The notes below the pieces were generated by a model, which did no database searches, was not told where the DNA came from, and saw only the letters and a list, made by a program, of their open reading frames with translations. A stretch of 64,000 nt of DNA, taken from Paenibacillus_F chitinolyticus_A (GTDB lineage: Bacteria > Bacillota > Bacilli > Paenibacillales > NBRC-103111). Shown here one piece after another: positions 1 to 7,624 of this stretch. How positions within the stretch are numbered: the first letter of the stretch is position 1; each line of letters opens with the position of its first letter. The stretch covers positions 2,480,001 to 2,544,000 of the forward strand of contig NZ_CP173427.1 of the NCBI RefSeq assembly GCF_045038035.1, given 5' to 3'. The position numbers were made by a program, and so were the translations under genes.

Positions 1-39
1 CCCGGCAGCAATTCCGGCGTATGGAAAGTGATTCCATAA
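1..39 (+). CDS. 3' end of an unidentified upstream gene (partial)
   Basis: Frame 1 is open from the window edge and ends in TAA at 37-39, giving a tail that finishes in SGVWKVIP. A strong hairpin terminator begins 28 bases later, which supports a plus-strand gene ending here. Frame 3 is also open, to a TAG at 57-59, so the frame is not certain. The product cannot be identified from 12 residues. Confidence 0.35.
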   Translation, partial: PGSNSGVWKVIP

Positions 40-66
40 CGGCCGCCGCTGACCGTTAGTCCCAGG

Positions 67-99
67 ATGACTTCCGAATATTCGGAAGTCATTTTTTTT
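67..99 (+). terminator. Rho-independent terminator of the upstream gene
   Basis: A perfect inverted repeat (arms ATGACTTCCGA at 67-77 and TCGGAAGTCAT at 82-92) is followed by a run of eight T (92-99). It closes the transcript of the gene entering from the left edge. Confidence 0.85.
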
Positions 100-104
100 A
101 TGCA

Positions 105-310
105 TGCGGCACCTCAAGAGGAGCGAGAAGCCCGTCCGTTCATCCGGATGGAGGAATGAGGCCGGGCATAGTTTGACCGAATTTCGGTCGCTAACAAAGT
201 AAAGAAGCAAAGCCCGTAACGGGTAGAAAAAGCAGGAGGAGAGCAGCGGCCGATCCAAAGAGCCCAACCGGATAGCCGGCTTTCGACAGGCCGCGGTAAT
301 CGGCTTTTTT
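105..310 (+). other. Candidate structured RNA leader or regulatory region
   Basis: This stretch lacks a convincing ORF but is dense in inverted repeats: GCCCG at 130-134 pairs with CGGGC at 163-167 around the palindrome CATCCGGATG; GACCGAATTTCGGTC at 175-189; CCCG/CGGG flanking TAA near 212-222; and a final hairpin with a T-run at 274-310. The order of several hairpins and then a terminator resembles a riboswitch or attenuator. The segment GCAAAGCC near 206 recalls part of the c-di-GMP-I aptamer, but the other conserved blocks of that class are missing, so no class is assigned. Confidence 0.35.
274..310 (+). terminator. Possible attenuator or terminator hairpin
   Basis: AGCCG at 274-278 pairs with CGGCT at 301-305 and is followed by TTTTTT. 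It lies about 210 bases before the start codon of the DUF4855 gene and after the structured segment, so it may end a short leader RNA. The stem is only five pairs, with a further weak stem inside the loop. Confidence 0.45.
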
Positions 311-419
311 GCCGTTTCCGCGTTTAAATTGCGGCTGGAGGGAAGAGATCGGAAAGCCAAGAGGGCCCTTTCATGCAAAAACCTGAGAACGCACGAACGG
401 AAAGCATGAAGTAAAGAAG

Positions 420-449
420 TGTATATAAAAGTCGGAAGTTATCTCTTTT
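420..449 (+). promoter_or_regulatory. 30-bp upstream element shared with the GH20 gene
   Basis: The element begins TGTATATAAA and ends TATCTCTTTT with GT and AAG conserved between. It matches 44283-44312, upstream of the GH20 hexosaminidase gene, at 25 of 30 positions without gaps. Both downstream genes encode large secreted proteins with discoidin-like modules. A common promoter or operator is inferred. It does not fit the usual sigma-A spacing. Confidence 0.5.
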
Positions 450-453
450 ATTC

Positions 454-469
454 AAGAGACGCGTCTCTT
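454..469. promoter_or_regulatory. 16-bp perfect palindrome, possible operator
   Basis: AAGAGACGCGTCTCTT is identical to its reverse complement. It sits between the shared element and the cre-like site in front of the DUF4855 gene. No T-run follows, so a protein-binding site is more likely than a terminator. The binding protein is unknown. Confidence 0.45.
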
Positions 470-479
470 AAGGTTACAT

Positions 480-493
480 TGTAGGCGCTTTCA
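480..493 (+). promoter_or_regulatory. cre-like catabolite repression site
   Basis: TGTAGGCGCTTTCA matches the CcpA consensus TGWAANCGNTNWCA with one mismatch (A to G at position 5). It lies 25 bases upstream of the start codon of a secreted, probably glycan-directed protein, where CcpA binding would repress during growth on preferred sugars. Confidence 0.5.
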
Positions 494-518
494 CATTACC
501 TAATTTAGGAGGGAAATT

Positions 519-3047
519 ATGAGTTCCAAGAAGAAATGGTTATCGCTGGCACTGGGTGCGATCTTGATGGCTACGATGCTCCCCCATGCATACGGCGCCC
601 AAGCTCAGCCGGAAGTGCGCAATCTTGCCAAAGGCTTGAAGTACGAATGGTCCGAAGCTCCTCATTCAAACTATCCGGATCCGTCCGGCAAGCTTACCGA
701 CGGAGTGATCGGCAGCGCCAATGTGACGGACCCGTCCTGGGTCGGAAGCTTAAATAAGCAGACCCGTGAAATCGTCTTCGATCTGGGCGAGGCCAAGTCT
801 ATTTCTAAGATCCGGGCGCATTTTCTGCAGGATTGGCCGGGCTCGGCGGTTCTTTTCCCTCTGACGGTCTCCATGTATGTGTCCGACGATAAGCAGAACT
901 GGGGAACGGTAGCCCATAAAGCGACGGAGCACTTATGGTCGGACGGTCCGCCTGTCGACCAGTTCTATACGTGGGACGGAAGCAAGGACGGCATCCCGAA
1001 TGCGGGCTCCGATGCGAAGATGGCCTATGCCCGTTATGTCAAAGTGGCGTTCTCCATGCATCCGAAGGCGTGGGAGTTTATCGACGAGATCGAGATCTGG
1101 GGCGCCGACGGCAAAATCGAAGGAGCGAAGCAGGTGCCTGCGGAAGCATTCGACTATATGCAGCCCGGTGAAAACACGGCCGGAATCCGCAATCTGTCGC
1201 TGCTGTACAACGGGTATTACTCGGACGGCGTCAAAATGACGAAGGAGAAGCTGGTTCCCGAAATCGGGTATGTGAACAAGGAAGGAAAGCCCGTCGACTG
1301 GTTTTTTGACGGAGCCCTAGTTCTCGGCTTGATGTCGCCTCAAGGGCGCGATTTCGGAGAAGGGGGGGCCCTGCTGACGGATTGGAAATGGTACCTGGAC
1401 AAAACATTCGCGGCTCAGGGAGACCTGGATCAGCTGAACGAAGCGACGAAGGAAGTCGGCCAGAAGTTGGGAGAGCCCGGCCACAAAACGAAAACGGTCA
1501 TGATGATCCCTAATCCGGGCGAATATACAACCGATTTCGGGGATATCGACGGAGACGGCGTCACCGAGAATTTCAACGAGGGCGCGGTCGGCAAGGATAA
1601 AGCCACCGCCAACCGGCAGAAGGTAATCCGCTGGTGGATCAACGAGGTCAGCCGCAAGTTTGAGGAGAAGCACTATTCCAATTTGGAGCTTTCCGGTTTC
1701 TACTGGCTGCAGGAGCAGGTGGGAACGAGCAGCACGGGGCCGGATCTGCTGCGCTTTACGAACGGTCTCGTTCACGAGAAAGGTCTGAAGTCGTTCTGGA
1801 TTCCCCACTTCCTCGCGTACAAAAGCTATATGTGGAAAGATGTAGGATTTGACGCGGTCACTTTCCAGCCGAACTATTATTTCGAACCTCTGAACATAGA
1901 CCGCCTGCAAGACGCGGCCCAAACGGCCAAGCGGTTCGGAATGGGCGTCGAGCTTGAATTCGACGATCGGCTGCTGACCGATCCCGTATTCCGCAAGAGA
2001 TTCCAGGAATACCTGGATGCGGGTGAGCAGTTCGGCTTTAAGGGAAGTCCCTTCAAGGCTTACTATAAAGGCAGCGGGCCTGTCATGGCCCAGGCGGCGG
2101 CAAGCTCCGATCCGGAAATCCGCGGCGTGTACGACAAGCTCTACCAGTTCACCAAAGGCGGGACTCCGGCGGGAGGGGCTCCCGTAGCTTCGGACAGTGC
2201 GCTCAGCACAGCGCCGGATACGCCCGTCTCCGGCACTCTTCCGGCGACGGATGACGACGGCGATCCGCTGACTTACAGCATTGTGCGCAACGGCGTCAAG
2301 GGAAATGCCGTAGTGACGGATGCATCCAAGGGGACGTTCACGTATACGCCGGGCAAGGGCCAGACGGGGACCGACACGTTCACGTTCAAAGCCAGCGACG
2401 GCAAGACGGATTCCAACGTCGCCACGGTGACGGTGACGATTGCGGCGGGGCAGACGGGCTGGCAGACCGTATTGACAGGCAGCGGAACGGTTCCGGCGGG
2501 GGAGAAGTTCTCCGTTACCTACGGGCTGACCGGAGGATCGCAGGCGGTATACGCGCAGGATCTTAAAGTCGAATATGATGCCGCCTTTATGGATTTTGTA
2601 TCGGCGAAGCCCATAATGGACGGAATCTCCCTGCTTGAAACCGACAAAAAGACGCCTGGGCAGCTCCGGCTGCTGATAGCCAGTCAAGGTGACAGCCATG
2701 CCGTGACGGGTCCGGCCAAGCTGCTCGAATTCACCTTCCGCAGCAAAAAGGACAACCAGACGATCAAAGGAGTCGTCTCCGTCACGAGCGCGGTGATGGG
2801 TGACCGCGACGGACAAGAAGTGGAGGCCGCGCCTTCGTCTCTTACGGTACAAACCCCGGGATCGGTTCCGGGCGATTACAACGGAGACGGCAAAGTGAGC
2901 GTCGGTGATCTGGCCATCGTGGCGGCTCCGTACGGAAAAACGAAACAAAGTCCGGACTGGGAGCAGATCAAGCACCTGGACATCAATAAGGACGGTAAAA
3001 TCAACAATCAGGATCTCTCTGCCATGGCGAGTAAAATCTTGAAGTAG
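519..3047 (+). CDS. Secreted DUF4855 protein with cohesin-like and dockerin domains
   Basis: The 842-residue product starts at ATG 519, five bases after AGGAGGG. Residues 1-26 form a signal peptide. Residues about 30-195 resemble a discoidin (F5/8 type C) fold, and about 215-540 match DUF4855, a family common in secreted proteins of Bacillota and often suspected to be glycan-active. Residues about 555-645 are a bacterial Ig/cadherin-like module with the TFTYTP and DTFTF signatures. About 648-780 resemble a cohesin. Residues 783-842 are a type I dockerin with two calcium loops (DYNGDGKVSVGDL and DINKDGKINNQDL). Cohesin-like and dockerin modules in one chain suggest self-assembly or attachment to partners. 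Catalytic activity is not shown by any motif I recognise. A cre-like site lies just upstream, and a terminator follows at 3211. Confidence 0.88.
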   Translation: MSSKKKWLSLALGAILMATMLPHAYGAQAQPEVRNLAKGLKYEWSEAPHSNYPDPSGKLTDGVIGSANVTDPSWVGSLNKQTREIVFDLGEAKSISKIRAHFLQDWPGSAVLFPLTVSMYVSDDKQNWGTVAHKATEHLWSDGPPVDQFYTWDGSKDGIPNAGSDAKMAYARYVKVAFSMHPKAWEFIDEIEIWGADGKIEGAKQVPAEAFDYMQPGENTAGIRNLSLLYNGYYSDGVKMTKEKLVPEIGYVNKEGKPVDWFFDGALVLGLMSPQGRDFGEGGALLTDWKWYLDKTFAAQGDLDQLNEATKEVGQKLGEPGHKTKTVMMIPNPGEYTTDFGDIDGDGVTENFNEGAVGKDKATANRQKVIRWWINEVSRKFEEKHYSNLELSGFYWLQEQVGTSSTGPDLLRFTNGLVHEKGLKSFWIPHFLAYKSYMWKDVGFDAVTFQPNYYFEPLNIDRLQDAAQTAKRFGMGVELEFDDRLLTDPVFRKRFQEYLDAGEQFGFKGSPFKAYYKGSGPVMAQAAASSDPEIRGVYDKLYQFTKGGTPAGGAPVASDSALSTAPDTPVSGTLPATDDDGDPLTYSIVRNGVKGNAVVTDASKGTFTYTPGKGQTGTDTFTFKASDGKTDSNVATVTVTIAAGQTGWQTVLTGSGTVPAGEKFSVTYGLTGGSQAVYAQDLKVEYDAAFMDFVSAKPIMDGISLLETDKKTPGQLRLLIASQGDSHAVTGPAKLLEFTFRSKKDNQTIKGVVSVTSAVMGDRDGQEVEAAPSSLTVQTPGSVPGDYNGDGKVSVGDLAIVAAPYGKTKQSPDWEQIKHLDINKDGKINNQDLSAMASKILK

Positions 3048-3210
3048 CCGCCCGGCGCTGAGACGTTCATCCCGGACGGTGACCGCGCACATGAACTAAA
3101 GGCGTACAAGAGTGAACTTACGATTGCCGGTAAAGCATGCTTTGAAATAGAAAGGAGCCTGTTCCTGTCGTACGTTTGGCACGTATACGCACAGGAAGGC
3201 TCATAGAACC

Positions 3211-3247
3211 GCCGCCCGTTTCCCTTGAAGGAAGCGGGCGGCTTTTT
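3211..3247 (+). terminator. Terminator after the DUF4855 gene
   Basis: GCCGCCCG (3211-3218) pairs with CGGGCGGC (3235-3242) and five T follow. A further imperfect hairpin at about 3154-3203 (GAGCCT...AGGCTC) precedes it in the 3' untranslated region. Confidence 0.85.
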
Positions 3248-3278
3248 GTATGAAGATGCAAGGGGGAGGACGGTCAGG

Positions 3279-3992
3279 TCAATCCCGCTCCATTAATCCG
3301 ACTTCTTTGCAAAGCTCGACGAGCTCAGAGACCGCCCGGAACTGCTGCCGGTTCCTTTCATGAATGCTATGAAGCGCTTGCTCCGTCACTTTTTTCGCCT
3401 TCCCGATGCTCTGGTGTTCCACGGCTTGTACGATATCTTTCATTCTTTCCAGGAAGTAAACCGTTCTGCGCAGCGTGCGGATCAGCAGAATCTGCCGGAT
3501 GTGCATAGGCGTAAAATTCCGGTATCCGTTGTCCGGATCTCTACCCGGCTTAAGCAGCCCTTCCTTTTCCCAATGGCGGATGGCGGAATCCTGGACACCG
3601 GTGAGAGAGGCGGCCTCGCCGATGGTCATCGCGCTTTTCAGCTTTTTATCGGCGAGGATCGGCAGCTCGGGGTCTTGGAGGAGAGCGAGTGTCTTGTCGG
3701 CCACCGCTTTTTCATGCTGGAGGACGGACTGCTCATGGCTGACGAGCCAGAAGGCGCCGTCCATATCGCCGCGCTGGATATGGCGAAGCACATCGCAGCT
3801 GAGTCCGACGCCGAAAGCGGGGAACATGGCGCGCAGACAGCGGAAATACGCCAGATGCATCCTCGTGTACAGGCGGTACCCGTTCGCGGCCCGCTCCGGC
3901 GCCGGAACGACGCCCCACGATTCGTAATGCCGCAGGGCGCTCGTGCTGATGTGCAGTTTTCGGGCAATGTCGATGGGCTTGTAGTAGTCCAT
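3279..3992 (-). CDS. MerR-family regulator with two MerR DNA-binding domains
   Basis: 237 residues on the minus strand. Residues about 4-75 form a MerR winged helix (PIDIARKLHISTSALRHYE, then GVVP and GYRLYT). Residues about 121-190 form a second one (TIGEAASLTGVQDSAIRHWE, then GLLKP and GYRNFT). The rest is a helical tail. Ordinary MerR proteins carry one such domain and dimerise through a coiled coil, so this chain may bind as a pseudo-dimer. No conserved metal-binding cysteine cluster is visible, so the signal is unknown. The start codon follows an AAAGG site by eight bases. The gene lies 58 bases downstream of the small HhH gene on the same strand, so the two may be co-transcribed. Confidence 0.85.
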   Translation of the reverse strand: MDYYKPIDIARKLHISTSALRHYESWGVVPAPERAANGYRLYTRMHLAYFRCLRAMFPAFGVGLSCDVLRHIQRGDMDGAFWLVSHEQSVLQHEKAVADKTLALLQDPELPILADKKLKSAMTIGEAASLTGVQDSAIRHWEKEGLLKPGRDPDNGYRNFTPMHIRQILLIRTLRRTVYFLERMKDIVQAVEHQSIGKAKKVTEQALHSIHERNRQQFRAVSELVELCKEVGLMERD

Positions 3993-4050
3993 GTCTCGGG
4001 CCTTTCTCCGCGCGGAAAGCGGCGGTTTCGATGCTTGTTTAGGACGATGT

Positions 4051-4320
4051 TTAGGACGATTTTCCGGATGCTCCGGAATCTGAGGCGAAAGACAGGCTCT
4101 TAGCCGCCAGGGCGGGGCGCAGCAGTTCGATCCCTTTGGGACCCATGCCGTGCAGCCGCAAAAGCTCCTTCTCGGTGACCCGGGTCAGCTGCTCCAGCCG
4201 CTGAAAGCCGGCTGCGGCAAGCGCGTGGAGAGCGGGCTTGGACAGGCCTGCGGGAAGATCGGATTCCGGACCGGACGTCGCAGCTTTCATACTCGGCTCG
4301 TCAGGAAGGTTAGTCGGCAT
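4051..4320 (-). CDS. Small helix-hairpin-helix DNA-binding protein
   Basis: 89 residues with an excellent GGAGG site before the ATG. Residues about 25-75 form a single helix-hairpin-helix module of the RNA-polymerase-alpha-C-terminal type (GLSKPALHALAAAGF, LTRVTEKELLRLHGMGPKGIELLRPAL). Proteins of this size are widespread in Paenibacillus and Bacillus and are annotated only as DNA-binding. A direct repeat of AGGACGAT lies at its 3' end and just beyond it (4035-4060). It sits upstream of the tandem-MerR gene in the same direction. The function is not established. Confidence 0.75.
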   Translation of the reverse strand: MPTNLPDEPSMKAATSGPESDLPAGLSKPALHALAAAGFQRLEQLTRVTEKELLRLHGMGPKGIELLRPALAAKSLSFASDSGASGKSS

Positions 4321-4693
4321 GAAGATACCTCCTCTCCTTAAATAAGTGGATTTCTTAACACGGGTGAGGTAGAAGCTATGCTTACTATACCACGGGGCCG
4401 ATGATGTTTTTTCTTAGGAATTGCGGACCTTAAAAAAAGATAACTCATGTTAAGTCACGGTATCCCGATCGAGAAGCCCGTAAGGTACACTTCAATCATA
4501 CCAAAAAAAGCAAGGGTGATGGAATGTGAGCTACAAGACAGGGCTCGAACTGGTGGAACCGGGCAGCGAGTGATTTACGGTAATCACGTGCTTGAAATAA
4601 ACAAGGGCCGGACTTATTTAAGCACATAAAACATTTCGTCCCCCCATACAAATAGGAAGCAGGAGAGGTTCTGTCATCACGAATAAGGAGAAG
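4321..4693. other. Intergenic region between the HhH gene and the cupin gene
   Basis: 373 bases between divergent genes. It contains the inverted repeat GTGATT/AATCAC at 4570-4587 (arms of six with six between), which could be an operator for the cupin gene. A 60-codon plus-strand ORF at 4447-4629 has no clear ribosome site and no recognisable sequence, so it is not called. AGGAGAGG at 4661-4668 is a good Shine-Dalgarno sequence but lies far from the called ATG. Confidence 0.4.
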
Positions 4694-5746
4694 ATGAATT
4701 TGGCGAATTCCTATATGGATTACACTTCACCGGATCTCCAGTTTTTTTATGATTTGCCGAAGAACACCGTTTTCAAAACGAACAGCCGCAATTACATCAA
4801 TCTGCTCGGCTATAAGCAGCTCAATACGCTGGGCAACGCCTCTCTGCTCGACATTTTTTTTAGCAAGGGGCACTATGTGGAGCCGCATTATCATCAGAAC
4901 GCGACGGAACTCGTTTACTGCGCATCGGGTGCCGCCGAGGTTTCGTTTATCAATCCCTTTACCAATAAGCTCTATCATATTCCCATTAAAACGGGACAGG
5001 TGGCCACTGTGCCGCAGGGGTGGTGGCATTATGAGGAGGCGTCCGAAGACGATACCCATCTTATCGCGATATTCGACGCGCCTATGCCGGAAGTGATTCT
5101 GGGTTCGGATATTCTGAGGCTGACCCCGGCCCGCGTAATGGCTGAAACTTATTGTCTGGATGAAGAAAAATGGAAAGAAGTGATCGCCCCCATCACGAAA
5201 ACCGTTGCGATCGGACCGCTGGACAACTGCCGCAAAAAGCCGCAGACAGTCAGAGATTCCCGCGAACCGAACGGTGAAATTCGGGGGAGCGGAGCTGCCG
5301 CTAACGTAGGCTCGATTCTTCCTCCGGGTTACCCGACCGCTTCTTACGGGGCCGCTCCCGCCCAGCCGTATCCGCCCGAGAATGCTCCGATCGGCTATCG
5401 CGGTCCGGCGGCTCCATATGGGAGCATCTCAAGCGCCGGGCACCCTGCTTCCGGATATCCCGCCCCATATTCTTCGCCGTCCTACGCAAATCCCGTTTCT
5501 GCGGCGAATCCGTATGGGCAGCGCTATGTTTGGCCTAACGCGCATGTTTACACGACGCGGACGCATCACCAAGCGTACAACCAGGCGCACAACCAGACGC
5601 CTAGCCAGGCGTACAATCAGACGCCCAACCAAGCGTACAACGAGGCGTACAATCAGACGTACGCGCAGCCTTATTCGCGGCAGCCGTATCCGCAGACGCA
5701 GTCCGAAACTTACCGGACCCCCGTGCCCGGAGCGACAAGCTTTTAA
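4694..5746 (+). CDS. Germin-like cupin with long Pro/Tyr/Asn/Gln-rich tail
   Basis: 350 residues. Residues about 45-150 are a single cupin. Motif 1 fits G-x5-HxH-x4-E-x6-G exactly (GHYVEPHYHQNATE...), which supplies two His and a Glu for a metal. Motif 2 supplies the last His in PQGWWHY. No signal peptide is visible. Residues about 200-350 are a disordered Pro/Tyr/Gly/Ala tail ending in a degenerate AYNQTPNQ repeat, a composition seen in spore-coat and sticky surface proteins. A coat role is inference only. AAGGAG lies three bases before the ATG, which is short. The stronger AGGAGAGG at 4661 would suit an in-frame ATC at 4676, an unusual start codon. Confidence 0.75.
   Translation: MNLANSYMDYTSPDLQFFYDLPKNTVFKTNSRNYINLLGYKQLNTLGNASLLDIFFSKGHYVEPHYHQNATELVYCASGAAEVSFINPFTNKLYHIPIKTGQVATVPQGWWHYEEASEDDTHLIAIFDAPMPEVILGSDILRLTPARVMAETYCLDEEKWKEVIAPITKTVAIGPLDNCRKKPQTVRDSREPNGEIRGSGAAANVGSILPPGYPTASYGAAPAQPYPPENAPIGYRGPAAPYGSISSAGHPASGYPAPYSSPSYANPVSAANPYGQRYVWPNAHVYTTRTHHQAYNQAHNQTPSQAYNQTPNQAYNEAYNQTYAQPYSRQPYPQTQSETYRTPVPGATSF
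5573..5670 (+). repeat. Degenerate AYNQ-type coding repeats
   Basis: About 24-base units encoding variants of AYNQTPNQ follow one another at the end of the cupin gene. Wobble bases vary between copies (caa/cag, aat/aac), so this is an old coding repeat rather than a fresh tandem duplication. Confidence 0.6.
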
Positions 5747-5952
5747 TTACGCGGTGAATAAGACCCGGCAATTCCGGGTACCCGCATGTAAATTCCCAAA
5801 CCGAAGGTGACAACAGGCGGGCTTCACAGTGGAGAGCGTCTGCCTGTTTTCTCGGTGCGCCAGCGGATATTAGCGCGGACGTCCCGGCAGTTCCGCGATC
5901 TTTCACTCCGCGGTGAGGCACTGCATGAAGGCGCTCAGCCGCGCTCCAAGGG

Positions 5953-5982
5953 GCATCTGTACCGGTACAGATGCTTTTTTTT
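5953..5982 (+). terminator. Terminator, 22-base perfect palindrome plus T8
   Basis: The arms GCATCTGTACC (5953-5963) and GGTACAGATGC (5964-5974) form a perfect inverted repeat, followed by TTTTTTTT. It lies 207 bases after the cupin stop codon. The region 5747-5952 has no ORF with a good start, so it is either a long 3' untranslated region or a small independent RNA. Confidence 0.8.
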
Positions 5983-6079
5983 GACGTTGTAGGCGCCTCC
6001 ACTCCCTTCTAGAATGGAATTACGCAGCAGGAAATCTATTTCCGGGCAAGCGTAATACGGGTACCCGAGGTGACTCTTT

Positions 6080-6979
6080 ATGTATACATTGACGAGGGAA
6101 GAAGTGCGCGCTTATTTAAAAAGAATCGGGATTTCGGAAATCGGGGCGCCCACGCTTCTTTATTTGGCTGAGCTGCACAAAGCTCACGTCAAGCATCTTC
6201 CCTGGCAGACGCTGGACATTTTCGGCGGAAAACCGGCCCCTATCGGGTTTAAAGAATCGGTGGCGCTCATTCTGAATCAGCGAAGCGGCTACTGCTTCCA
6301 TTTGAACGGCGCGTTCGGCGTTCTGCTGCATTCTCTCGGTTACCGGGTGAATTTGCATCGTGCCGGCGTTCAGCCGATGGGAGCTGAGCCGCGGATCAAT
6401 TCTTTTCATCTGGGACTGACCGTTGATTTTTCCGACGGAGATATGGGGAACGGGACTTGGATCGCCGATGTAGGGCTGGGGGATATGCCTTTCGAGCCGC
6501 TGCCTCTAAGACACGGCACTTACGTTCAGGAGCCTTACACTTACAAAGTGACGGAGTCGGGGGTTGCGGCTGACGGCTGGCGGCTGGAGCATGATCCGCT
6601 CGCTTCTTTTTCGGGTGTCGATTATGCGCCCGACGTGCTGACGGATCTTGAAGAATTCAAGCCGAACCACGAATTTTATATCCGTTCGGAGGATTCCCCC
6701 TGGTTTAATAAGTTTCTGATCAGACAACGGAATGCGGCGGACGGCAATGAACTCAGAGGCTGTATTTGGAGTAGAAGGGATGCAAGGGGACTGAAAAAAA
6801 ACGAGCTTCGCACGAAATCGCAATGGTTCGAGGTTCTGGCCGGTGTATTCGATGAACAGCTTGTCAACTACAGCAAGCCGGAGCGGGAGGAATTGTGGAA
6901 AAGAGTTGCGGCGGCCCATTCCGACTGGCAAAAAATAAAGGACCGGCAAGAAAAGGCGGGAAGCCTGCCGACGGGATGA
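6080..6979 (+). CDS. Arylamine N-acetyltransferase
   Basis: 299 residues, slightly longer than the usual 255-290 of bacterial NATs. The enzyme moves acetyl (or another acyl) from CoA to arylamines and arylhydrazines through a Cys-His-Asp triad. The triad is visible: Cys72 in RSGYCFHLN, His110 in FHLGL, Asp130 in IADVGLG. HLPWQTLDI near residue 40 is another family signature. GAGGTG precedes the ATG by eight bases. It appears to be a single-gene unit, since terminators lie on both sides. The natural substrate cannot be told from the sequence. Confidence 0.92.
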   Translation: MYTLTREEVRAYLKRIGISEIGAPTLLYLAELHKAHVKHLPWQTLDIFGGKPAPIGFKESVALILNQRSGYCFHLNGAFGVLLHSLGYRVNLHRAGVQPMGAEPRINSFHLGLTVDFSDGDMGNGTWIADVGLGDMPFEPLPLRHGTYVQEPYTYKVTESGVAADGWRLEHDPLASFSGVDYAPDVLTDLEEFKPNHEFYIRSEDSPWFNKFLIRQRNAADGNELRGCIWSRRDARGLKKNELRTKSQWFEVLAGVFDEQLVNYSKPEREELWKRVAAAHSDWQKIKDRQEKAGSLPTG

Positions 6980-7070
6980 TTCCGGTACAAATCGGTTATA
7001 ACGAATGCGGCTTTCCCGGCGTGACATACAAGCCCTCCGGCTGAAGGGATGAGCCTGCCGCAACAGGCGG

Positions 7071-7114
7071 AAGCCGCATCTGAACCGCTGCGATAACGGC
7101 CGGATGCGGCTTTT
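7071..7114 (+). terminator. Terminator after the NAT gene
   Basis: AAGCCGCATC (7071-7080) pairs with GATGCGGC (7103-7110) and TTTT follows. A small CCTGCCGCAACAGG hairpin lies just before it. The T-run is short, so the strength is uncertain. Confidence 0.6.
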
Positions 7115-7169
7115 GGCGTTCCATGCCCGGATCGGGAAACAACATTCCGCAAGCGGGGCTTACAAGGGC

Positions 7170-7529
7170 TTAGTCCTCTTGCCCATGGCTCAAAATGTTG
7201 ACGAGCTTGCCCAGAGGATCGCGCACAAAAAAACGCCGGACCCCCCAGGGCTCGTCAACGGGTCCGTACTCCGCAGGAAAACCGGCCTCCTCCATGCGTG
7301 CAAGCGCTTCTTCCAGATCGTCCACTTCAATGGATAGAGCCGGTGTAGGGGTGCCGGAGCCTCCCTGCGAAGCGATGCTGATCTGGACGTTCATCGTCTC
7401 GCGGTTCCCGTACGTTGCGATCCAGCCATGATCCATCAGCAAATCGAGACCGAGCGCCTCCTGATAAAAGCGTTTGGCCGCCGTAAGTTCCGGCGAGTCC
7501 AGGTTTGCGATAATTCGTTTAACCTTCAT
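7170..7529 (-). CDS. Glyoxalase/VOC-superfamily protein
   Basis: 119 residues starting MKVKRIIANL. This start is chosen because GGAGG stands six bases before its ATG; the frame stays open further upstream but without a ribosome site. The chain shows the paired beta-alpha-beta-beta-beta layout of the VOC fold (ANLDSPELTAAKRFYQEALGLDLL; then LSIEVDDLEEALARMEEAGF; then PWGVRRFFVRDPLGKLVNIL). Members include glyoxalases, fosfomycin and bleomycin resistance proteins and dioxygenases. The metal ligands are not conserved clearly enough to choose a reaction. It is transcribed divergently from the P450-reductase remnant, which overlaps its promoter region. Confidence 0.82.
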   Translation of the reverse strand: MKVKRIIANLDSPELTAAKRFYQEALGLDLLMDHGWIATYGNRETMNVQISIASQGGSGTPTPALSIEVDDLEEALARMEEAGFPAEYGPVDEPWGVRRFFVRDPLGKLVNILSHGQED

Positions 7530-7624
7530 AATCAGCCTCCGTTTATAAGCCGTTATATCCCGGAGAACTACTTCGACAAGCATGGACAGTTTCTCCTTCC
7601 TTGATAGATTCGGTACCGCTGCCG

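Noticed and set aside
105..310. c-di-GMP-I riboswitch
   Set aside because: Only the GCAAAGCC part is similar. The conserved GGGCAAACC and tetraloop-receptor parts are missing, so it is listed only as an unclassified leader.
1317..3092. 591-codon minus-strand ORF
   Set aside because: It lies antisense to the DUF4855 gene, has no ribosome site and no recognisable motif, and is low-complexity Arg-rich as expected from a shadow frame in GC-rich DNA.
4447..4629. 60-codon plus-strand ORF
   Set aside because: No ribosome site, no recognisable sequence, and it lies across a putative operator.
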